NCBI GenBank assembly: GCA_024230695.1
Contig: JAAERC010001063.1
Span: 1-5,174 of the forward strand
Direction of reading: 5' to 3'
DNA from: Candidatus Zixiibacteriota bacterium
GTDB taxonomy: Bacteria > Zixibacteria > MSB-5A5 > GN15 > PGXB01
DNA: 5,174 nt
Both the position numbers and the translations under genes were made by a program. Shown piece after piece: positions 1 to 5,174 of this stretch. Each line of letters opens with the position of its first letter. Positions within the stretch are counted from its first letter, which is position 1. A model generated the notes under the pieces. The model did not search any database. It was not told the origin of the DNA and was given only the letters and a program-made list of their open reading frames with translations.

Positions 1-156
1 AGAGATATTGAACGAAAATCAAAAGGCATCGAATATAAGGCTTCACTTCTCGAAAAAGAAGCCGACGCACTGGAACATATTGCGTATGACATGGAAGATA
101 TTGCCGACGAATTAAAAGATGAAATCCCTGAATTGCAAAGGTTGCGTTGGTTTTAA
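1..156 (+). CDS. C-terminal end of a charged, probably coiled-coil protein (5' partial)
   Basis: Frame 1 is open from the left edge to a TAA at 154-156, giving the last 51 residues of a protein that begins outside the window. The tail is dominated by Glu, Asp, Lys and Arg, with Leu, Ile and Ala at roughly heptad spacing (for example LLEKEADALEHIAYDMEDIA), which suggests a helical coiled coil. It ends in an aromatic pair, RLRWF. No catalytic motif, membrane segment or known domain signature is visible and I do not recognise the family. The coding call rests on the amino-acid pattern and on the strong hairpin about 33 bases after the stop, which would suit the end of a transcript. A role cannot be assigned from this fragment. 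Confidence 0.7.
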   Translation, partial: RDIERKSKGIEYKASLLEKEADALEHIAYDMEDIADELKDEIPELQRLRWF

Positions 157-188
157 GATTTATCAAATATCTTATTGCAGTATAGTAA

Positions 189-217
189 TTACAGATGTTT
201 TAGAAAAACATCTGTAA
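189..217 (+). terminator. Perfect 13-bp hairpin after the first gene, possible terminator
   Basis: The arms TTACAGATGTTTT (189-201) and AAAACATCTGTAA (205-217) are exact reverse complements separated by a 3-base loop, AGA. The hairpin lies 32 bases after the TAA of the upstream gene, the usual place for a transcription end. The stem is AT-rich and is not followed by a run of T; the next bases are GATAATTGGGTTTTG. It is therefore not a textbook intrinsic terminator. The A and T tracts next to the loop could also let it act as an RNA 3'-end stabiliser, or it could be a protein-binding palindrome. The structure itself is certain; its function is inferred from position. Confidence 0.5.
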
Positions 218-411
218 GATAATTGGGTTTTGTGAAACTATATGATATAGATTTAATATAGAGAGTAAGGCAAATATTATTTATCCGGGTGGGATATCCC
301 ATATCAGATTGAATTCCGCCGCCAATCTGGAACCGGTGTAATAATTCTACAAATTTAGTAATGAGCTACAATAGAACTATCAATAATAAAGTATTTTCTA
401 AATAAATTCCT

Positions 412-2229
412 ATGAGCGATAGAAACGAAACAGGAAATACTCAGACTTGTATAATATGGACGCAAGAAAACTCGCGATTATTGATAATATCTGCTATCCT
501 AATTTCCACGGCATTTGCTCTTTTTTATGGCTGGAAATTATTCTGGTTTTTGACAGATGATGCCCATATTGCCTTTCGTTATGTCAGTAACAGTATGCTT
601 GATTATGGCTATGTGTGGAATCAGCCGCCATTTCGACCGGTTGAAGGTTATACAAGTTTTTTATGGATTGTAATTCTTGATATTATCTGGCGGCTTTTTG
701 ATGTCGTCCCACCCGAATCGAGCAACAATATATCATTGATTTTCTCATATTTAACACTATTGCTTATAGCTTTTAGCATCATGAGACTTAAATTGTCCCA
801 ACAGCTAAATCGTTGGCGATTATTGTTTCTTGGATTAATAATTCTCGGGACAGTCACAAATACTACTTTCTTGACATGGACCAGTTCTGGTCTGGAGACC
901 GCTCTTTTTAATTTTTGCTTTACAGCATGGGTTGTTGTGGGACTGTTTTTTAATAAAAGAGATAATAAATGGCTAATATGTTTTAGTGGCGCGACCGCTT
1001 TGATACATCTCACGCGACCCGATGGGATTCTTTTTATTGGCGCTACTTTTGTAATTCTTTTTGTATTCTTTATGAAATGGTTTCTTGAGGGGAATCTAAA
1101 GATCGATAAATTCCTAAGCATCTCCCCGCTTGTAGTACCATTTTTACATCTGGCCTGGAGAATCAACACCTATGGTGAATGGCTTCCGAATACTTATTAT
1201 GCAAAACATGTTAGCCCCTGGCCGGAAGCGGGGTTAAGATATTTCACATCATTTGTTTTGGAATATTCACTCTGGATTTGGATATTTTCCTTAATAGTTG
1301 TTACTGTAATTTATTTTAAAAGAGTTTTTAAAAATAAGTTGGCGGGTAATTTTGATTTTACTAAATCGGTCTCAGGACAATTAATAAATCTTTTTAAAAA
1401 CGGTAACACAGGATTTAGTAAAATAATTATATTGGCGACAATTGTTTTTCATTTTGGTTATTACACAATTGTCATTGGCGGGGATCATTTTGAATGGCGT
1501 GTTTATAGTCATCTAATTCCATTTGTTTTTGTCTCTTTTCTTTGGATGCTTAATATTTTGAATCTAAAACCTAAAATGGCAATCTCTGTTTTTTCAATCT
1601 TTTTATTATTCACCTACCCCATCTCATGGAAGCTTTGGTATTTGACAAAGGACATCAATACCCGAGAAGAAAGTTATTACCTAAAAATGCCACTAAGGGG
1701 TGAGTTCCCAAGTATGTTAAATTGGTATACCGGAACATTTGACAATCTGCAATTTTGGCTGATAGATCACAGTATTTGCATGAGACGTCAAGAACATAAG
1801 CAGTTTTATCTGGAACAATGTAGATATTTCCCCACTCGCTCAGATGGACAACAACTAAATCCTGGTGATTATCCGGTAATGAATCTTCCATGTGTCGGTG
1901 TCCCGGCCTGGGTTTTTCCTCATATGAATATATTAGATATGCATGGTCTAAATGATTATATAATCGCAAGAAGTGTACCTATTGTCAGAGAAGAACGGCA
2001 GATGGCTCATGACCGATGGCCGCCTGATGGATATATTGATTCTTTTCAGCCAAATTATAGTATGCGTAAGGCAAGAGCGTTATTATTTATGGAAAGAGAT
2101 CACATATTTACTGAGGCATCAATTATCCGCCTTGAAAAGTATTGGGAATTAAAAATGATTCAGGGAATAGACCTTTTCGACTCTACCTACAAAGATTCTG
2201 GTTCATATTACTTGAATCAAGGAATTTAG
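412..2229 (+). CDS. Polytopic GT-C-type glycosyltransferase, AftB-like (605 aa)
   Basis: This is probably an inner-membrane glycosyltransferase using a polyprenyl-phosphate sugar donor on the outer face. About 11-12 hydrophobic segments occupy residues 22-405. TM1 (22-46) is followed directly by D49-D50 in DDAHIAFRY, the acidic pair expected in the first outer loop of GT-C enzymes. Further motifs known from AftB-like proteins (named for the mycobacterial arabinofuranosyltransferase) are VEGYTSFLW (77-85), GLETALF (160-166), TRPDGILF (201-208), GEWLPNTYYAKH (255-266) and GGDHFEWRVYSHLIP (356-370). Residues 411-605 lack membrane segments and form a soluble domain with NILDMHGLNDYIIAR (506-520). 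A Lys/Arg-rich stretch at 302-336 is probably a cytoplasmic loop. The start at 412 is the only good choice: an in-frame TAA lies at 403-405, and the next Met (62) follows the DD motif. No Shine-Dalgarno is visible. The fold call is firm; sugar and acceptor are unknown, and arabinose should not be assumed. No other glycan gene is in view. Confidence 0.8.
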   Translation: MSDRNETGNTQTCIIWTQENSRLLIISAILISTAFALFYGWKLFWFLTDDAHIAFRYVSNSMLDYGYVWNQPPFRPVEGYTSFLWIVILDIIWRLFDVVPPESSNNISLIFSYLTLLLIAFSIMRLKLSQQLNRWRLLFLGLIILGTVTNTTFLTWTSSGLETALFNFCFTAWVVVGLFFNKRDNKWLICFSGATALIHLTRPDGILFIGATFVILFVFFMKWFLEGNLKIDKFLSISPLVVPFLHLAWRINTYGEWLPNTYYAKHVSPWPEAGLRYFTSFVLEYSLWIWIFSLIVVTVIYFKRVFKNKLAGNFDFTKSVSGQLINLFKNGNTGFSKIIILATIVFHFGYYTIVIGGDHFEWRVYSHLIPFVFVSFLWMLNILNLKPKMAISVFSIFLLFTYPISWKLWYLTKDINTREESYYLKMPLRGEFPSMLNWYTGTFDNLQFWLIDHSICMRRQEHKQFYLEQCRYFPTRSDGQQLNPGDYPVMNLPCVGVPAWVFPHMNILDMHGLNDYIIARSVPIVREERQMAHDRWPPDGYIDSFQPNYSMRKARALLFMERDHIFTEASIIRLEKYWELKMIQGIDLFDSTYKDSGSYYLNQGI

Positions 2230-2311
2230 TACATAAAAATAATCAATAGACAAAAATTGACTCTACAAATTAATTTTATATCAACATAAGAATTCAGATC
2301 AATAAAACCGC

Positions 2312-2339
2312 TTGTCAAAATCAGATAATTGAGTAAATT
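2312..2339 (+). promoter_or_regulatory. Weak sigma70-like promoter candidate upstream of the protease gene
   Basis: TTGTCA (2312-2317) and TAAATT (2334-2339) are separated by 16 bases and match the sigma70 consensus at 9 of 12 positions, about 75 bases before the protease start. A second pair, TTGACT (2257-2262) and TATCAA (2279-2284), scores the same. In DNA this AT-rich such matches arise easily by chance, and the host's sigma factor may prefer another consensus. The 185-base gap makes an independent promoter plausible, but which sequence serves is not decided here. Confidence 0.15.
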
Positions 2340-2343
2340 GTAA

Positions 2344-2412
2344 ATGAAGTTAAACATCTACGGTCTATATCCGTTTTACCCAAAAACCACCCAGAACCTG
2401 CATATGAGGTGA
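2344..2412 (+). CDS. 22-codon open frame just before the protease, possible leader peptide
   Basis: An ATG at 2344 opens a 22-residue frame (MKLNIYGLYPFYP at its start) ending at TGA 2410-2412, two bases before the protease ATG at 2415. Its stop overlaps the GAGG ribosome binding site of the protease, an arrangement that could couple translation of the two. Against it, no Shine-Dalgarno precedes the ATG (TGAGTAAATTGTAA), the peptide is not recognisable as a known leader, and a frame of this length is common by chance. The opening loosely resembles the N-terminus of GT4 glycosyltransferases, so a gene remnant is another possibility. Treat it as unproven. Confidence 0.12.
   Translation: MKLNIYGLYPFYPKTTQNLHMR
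2406..2411 (+). promoter_or_regulatory. Ribosome binding site for the protease gene
   Basis: GAGGTG lies just before ATG 2415, with five bases between GAGG and the start codon. It supports 2415 as the start, which is followed at once by a good signal peptide. The membrane-protein gene at 412 has no comparable site. Confidence 0.6.
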
Positions 2413-2414
2413 AT

Positions 2415-5174
2415 ATGGTTAAGCGTAAGTATATTATAAATTTGTTATTATTATCTCTATTTTTATTACTATCAAATAGTAATAGTTTTGCAGTATATGG
2501 AACTACGAATAATAGTAATTCAAAAACTAATCTACCATCAAGAATAATTGTAAAATTCGAAAAAAGTATATCAAATCAAATAAGAGCTGGCAAATCTAAA
2601 ACTTCCGCTCTTAAAATTAACCACGCAGAAATTGATAAAATTAATTCTAAATATCAGATACATCATATAACTCCTTTAGTTGATTTGGCTGGGATTTCTT
2701 CGGACTATAATCGTTTTAGAGATGTTTATATTTTTGAGACAAAAGCTAACTTTGGTGCAGAAGAAATAGTATCTGAATATAAGAATATCCCGGGAGTTTT
2801 GTATGCTGAGATCGATCAGATCGCCGAGTATTATGATAGCCCAAACGATCCGCTTTACGCGCACCAATGGAGCTTGAATAATACCGGACAAGAACATTAT
2901 CATGTGAAACGAATTTACGGATATAACAACGATCAGCTGATTTTGACAACGGGAAAGATAGATGCTGACATTGATGCTGATGAGGTCTTTTCGAATCCCA
3001 CTGATAATACTACAACCGCAATTGTCGCCATAATAGATACCGGTGTTGATCGGGAACATCCTGATTTAATAAATAATATATGGGTCAATCCCAACGAAAT
3101 TGCCGATGATAGTTTGGACAATGACAATAATGGTTTCATTGATGATATTAATGGGTGGAATTTTGGCGGCGACATGCTAAATATTGGTAACGGGAACAAT
3201 GATCTGTCAGACGATAATGGACATGGTACTCACTGCGCCGGAATAGTGGCGGCGACAAGTAACAATGAAATCGGAATTACAGGAATTGCCCCTAATTGTA
3301 ATATTATGGCCCTCGGAATCGATCCTTTGCCGTTTGTTTCAATCATTTCACAGGCAATAATCTATGCGGCCGATAATGGAGCCGATGTTATCAATATGAG
3401 TTTTGGGTTATATACTCAAAGTGATCTGGTGAACGACGCTATTGCTTATGCTTACTCAAAAGGGGTTATCTTATGCGCGGCGATTGGTAATGATGGAGCC
3501 GAACAGTACAACTATCCAGCGGCATATGATAAGGTTATCGCAATAGGTGCGACAAATGATAATGATAATGTGACCTCATATTCTACTTATGGTAGTCATA
3601 TCGATCTTTGTGCACCGGGCCAATCGATTTTATCTCTAAGAGCCAATAACACCGACATGTATGCTTCCAACCGTGAAGCGGGAGTTCATATAATTGATGA
3701 TTTATACTATCTTTCATCCGGAACAAGTATGGCCTCACCACAAGTTGTAGGGGCGGCGGCATACCTACGTTCAGTTTCGCCCGGCCTTACGCCTGAAAAA
3801 GTTCTAAATATCCTTCAACAGACAGCAGATGATTTGATCGATCCATATGGAGCGGGCTGGGATAATCCCGGTTATGACATCTACAGCGGATATGGCCGGT
3901 TGAATTTAAATGCGGCGATTCAGTTGATACCAGATAAGGTCGCCATAATCAATTCTCCTGATAAATTTGAGATTGTTTCCGGTATTGTTGATATAACCGG
4001 TTATGCCGATGGTTCTCAATTCCCCGGATATATATTAGAGTTTGGCGCCGGTAAGGAGCCGGAGAATTGGCAACGATTGATTTTTTCATCAAATCCAATT
4101 ACTGATGGGACCTTGTTTAGTTGGAACACTGAAGGACTGGCGGGTATTTTTACAATTCGATTACGAGTGGGATTTGATAATATCGCTTATCAAACGATCT
4201 ATATTGCAAATAATAATACTGTTGAAATCCTGTACCCCGAGTTTGGGGAGACTCTAAACGGCATCACAACTATTCAAGCCAATGCATTTGGTCCTGAGTT
4301 TACAAATTATAGACTTGAGTTTCGTGCCTTAGGAGCAAAGGATAACTGGCAGCTAATAAATCATGCATCAATACCGGCATATAATAATAATGTTGGAGAA
4401 TGGTACACCGGTGATTTGCCGGATGATACATATATTCTCAAATTAACTATGCATTCGAGTGACAATACAGAAATATCTGACGAAATTGAAGTGGTTGTGC
4501 AGTCTCTGTTCTCATCTGATGAGACCTGGAAAGTATCACTTGATGGAACACCTTCGATCATTCCAAGTTTTGGTGATTTTGATGGTGATGGAATAAATGA
4601 GATCGTTGTTGGGACATCAACTGGGATTTATATGTACAATCCTGACGGAACACCAAAAACAGAAAACATCCCGGACTTTCCGGAAAATAATTTTATTATT
4701 CCTATCGCGGTCGGTGAGCTTGATGGTGATGGAATTGATGATTTGGTCGCACTTGGTTATGACCCGCCAATGGTTTATTCTTTTTGTTCGTCGGAACCGG
4801 ATTTTACATACTATCTTGCCAATTATCCGAGCCTAAGTTATACGGGATCGGAATATTCGTTTACAAAATTATTTTTAAAAGATATGGACAGCGATGGCCG
4901 GGATGAAATAATAGTACATATGTATGATAGAACAACCCCGCTTGGATTTATTATTAAATCAGATGGCTCTTCGCATCATATGTTTCCGTACGTTTCAGAA
5001 TTTTTGACGGGCGACCTAAACAATGATGGATTAGATGAGATCTACGCTTTTAATTACAATTTCAGCTCATTACGACAGTTAGACATAAACGGTAATACGA
5101 TAAGTGAAATTATAATGGATTCGGACGGGAAAGGGTTTACATGCTCCGGAATATCGGCGGGTGATATAGACAAC
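2415..5174 (+). CDS. Secreted subtilisin-like (S8) serine protease with Ig-like and FG-GAP repeat modules (3' partial)
   Basis: This 920-codon frame has no stop before the right edge. Residues 1-26 form a signal peptide: a VKRK basic start, a Leu-rich core at 10-19 and likely cleavage after SFA. Residues about 40-140 are a pro-region resembling I9 or fervidolysin-type inhibitory domains, ending before NDPLYAHQWSLNNTGQ (144-159), the usual start of the mature enzyme. The catalytic triad is complete: D208 in AIIDTGVD, H270 in GHGTHCAG and S438 in SGTSMASP, with oxyanion N359 in IGND. A calcium-type loop, DNDNNGFIDDINGW, lies at 235-248. The S8 domain closes at GYGRLNLNAA (492-501). Two Ig-like beta modules follow at about 509-598 and 600-697, then FG-GAP/VCBS-type repeats from 721. 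The protein should be exported and cleave extracellular or surface protein, with the repeats binding calcium or a ligand. SMASPQVVG replaces the common SMASPHVAG. The 3' end, possibly with a sorting or anchor domain, is missing. Confidence 0.92.
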   Translation, partial: MVKRKYIINLLLLSLFLLLSNSNSFAVYGTTNNSNSKTNLPSRIIVKFEKSISNQIRAGKSKTSALKINHAEIDKINSKYQIHHITPLVDLAGISSDYNRFRDVYIFETKANFGAEEIVSEYKNIPGVLYAEIDQIAEYYDSPNDPLYAHQWSLNNTGQEHYHVKRIYGYNNDQLILTTGKIDADIDADEVFSNPTDNTTTAIVAIIDTGVDREHPDLINNIWVNPNEIADDSLDNDNNGFIDDINGWNFGGDMLNIGNGNNDLSDDNGHGTHCAGIVAATSNNEIGITGIAPNCNIMALGIDPLPFVSIISQAIIYAADNGADVINMSFGLYTQSDLVNDAIAYAYSKGVILCAAIGNDGAEQYNYPAAYDKVIAIGATNDNDNVTSYSTYGSHIDLCAPGQSILSLRANNTDMYASNREAGVHIIDDLYYLSSGTSMASPQVVGAAAYLRSVSPGLTPEKVLNILQQTADDLIDPYGAGWDNPGYDIYSGYGRLNLNAAIQLIPDKVAIINSPDKFEIVSGIVDITGYADGSQFPGYILEFGAGKEPENWQRLIFSSNPITDGTLFSWNTEGLAGIFTIRLRVGFDNIAYQTIYIANNNTVEILYPEFGETLNGITTIQANAFGPEFTNYRLEFRALGAKDNWQLINHASIPAYNNNVGEWYTGDLPDDTYILKLTMHSSDNTEISDEIEVVVQSLFSSDETWKVSLDGTPSIIPSFGDFDGDGINEIVVGTSTGIYMYNPDGTPKTENIPDFPENNFIIPIAVGELDGDGIDDLVALGYDPPMVYSFCSSEPDFTYYLANYPSLSYTGSEYSFTKLFLKDMDSDGRDEIIVHMYDRTTPLGFIIKSDGSSHHMFPYVSEFLTGDLNNDGLDEIYAFNYNFSSLRQLDINGNTISEIIMDSDGKGFTCSGISAGDIDN
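4575..5174 (+). repeat. FG-GAP/VCBS-type calcium-binding repeats within the protease gene
   Basis: Five copies of a D-x-D/N-x-D-G-type motif recur in the encoded protein: DFDGDGINE (residues 721-729), DLDGDG-like ELDGDGIDD (768-776), DMDSDGRDE (823-831), DLNNDGLDE (867-875) and DIDN at the window end (917-920). They are spaced 47, 55, 44 and 50 residues apart, each followed by a short hydrophobic strand such as IVVGTSTG. This is the pattern of FG-GAP/VCBS beta-propeller blades, in which the acidic loop binds calcium. At DNA level the first two share an identical 15-mer, TGATGGTGATGGAAT (4580-4594 and 4721-4735). The second copy has Glu for the first Asp. A full propeller usually needs about seven blades, so more copies are expected beyond the window. 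Confidence 0.85.

Noticed and set aside
223..259. Possible -35/-10 pair (TTGTGA 230-235, TAATAT 254-259) before the membrane-protein gene
   Set aside because: The -35 match is weak, the spacing is 18, and TA-rich -10-like words occur all through this spacer. It cannot be told from chance.
361..405. 14-codon frame (ATG 361 to TAA 403-405) just before the membrane-protein gene
   Set aside because: It is too short, has no ribosome binding site and no recognisable peptide. It is useful only because its stop blocks any upstream extension of the gene at 412.
648..1169. Long minus-strand open frame inside the membrane-protein gene
   Set aside because: It lies wholly within a well-supported gene, and its translation has no recognisable domain or sensible composition. 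It is an antisense shadow.
1655..1969. Minus-strand open frame of 104 codons inside the membrane-protein gene
   Set aside because: It is fully overlapped by the conserved C-terminal domain on the + strand and has no supporting motif.
2267..2276. AAATTAATTT palindrome in the second spacer
   Set aside because: It is a pure A/T palindrome in very AT-rich DNA, expected by chance, with no GC stem or T tract to make it a terminator.
2676..3199. Three minus-strand open frames across the protease pro-region and catalytic start
   Set aside because: They oppose a reading frame with D208, a calcium loop and an intact S8 fold, so they are shadows.
4597..4836. Plus-strand 79-codon frame in the FG-GAP region
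   Set aside because: It is out of frame with the repeat-bearing protein, and its translation shows no repeat or domain, whereas the main frame carries DxDxDG motifs throughout.

Overview
This is a bacterial window, AT-rich overall, with three genes visible, all on the + strand: the 3' end of one gene, one complete gene and one gene cut by the right edge. Start sites are mixed. The long membrane-protein gene has no Shine-Dalgarno-like sequence in front of its ATG, while the protease gene has a GAGG. A large secreted subtilisin-like protease with FG-GAP/VCBS-type repeats and an AftB-like GT-C membrane protein would suit a member of the Fibrobacteres-Chlorobi-Bacteroidetes supergroup or a related candidate phylum such as Zixibacteria. 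That is inference from gene content only; no marker gene is present.

Layout: (1) bases 1-156 are the last 51 codons of a highly charged, probably coiled-coil protein. (2) Bases 157-411 are intergenic, with a perfect 13-bp hairpin at 189-217 and a more GC-rich patch around 281-340. (3) Bases 412-2229 encode a 605-residue polytopic membrane protein with the features of a GT-C glycosyltransferase of the AftB-like type. (4) Bases 2230-2414 are a very AT-rich spacer with no clear terminator, a weak promoter-like sequence and a 22-codon reading frame whose stop overlaps the ribosome binding site of the next gene. (5) Bases 2415-5174 are an uninterrupted 920-codon reading frame that leaves the window. 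It encodes a secreted S8 serine protease with signal peptide, pro-region, full catalytic triad, two Ig-like beta modules and at least four FG-GAP/VCBS-type calcium-binding repeats.

The genes do not form an obvious pathway. The spacers of 255 and 185 bases argue against tight operon coupling. Two of the products act at or beyond the cytoplasmic membrane: one would transfer a sugar from a lipid-phosphate donor on the outer face, and the other would be exported and process or bind extracellular protein. I found no RNA gene, CRISPR array, insertion sequence or attachment site. No new multi-gene system is evident. The items most worth checking are the composition shift inside the protease gene, the unseen C-terminus of that protease, and the acceptor of the glycosyltransferase.
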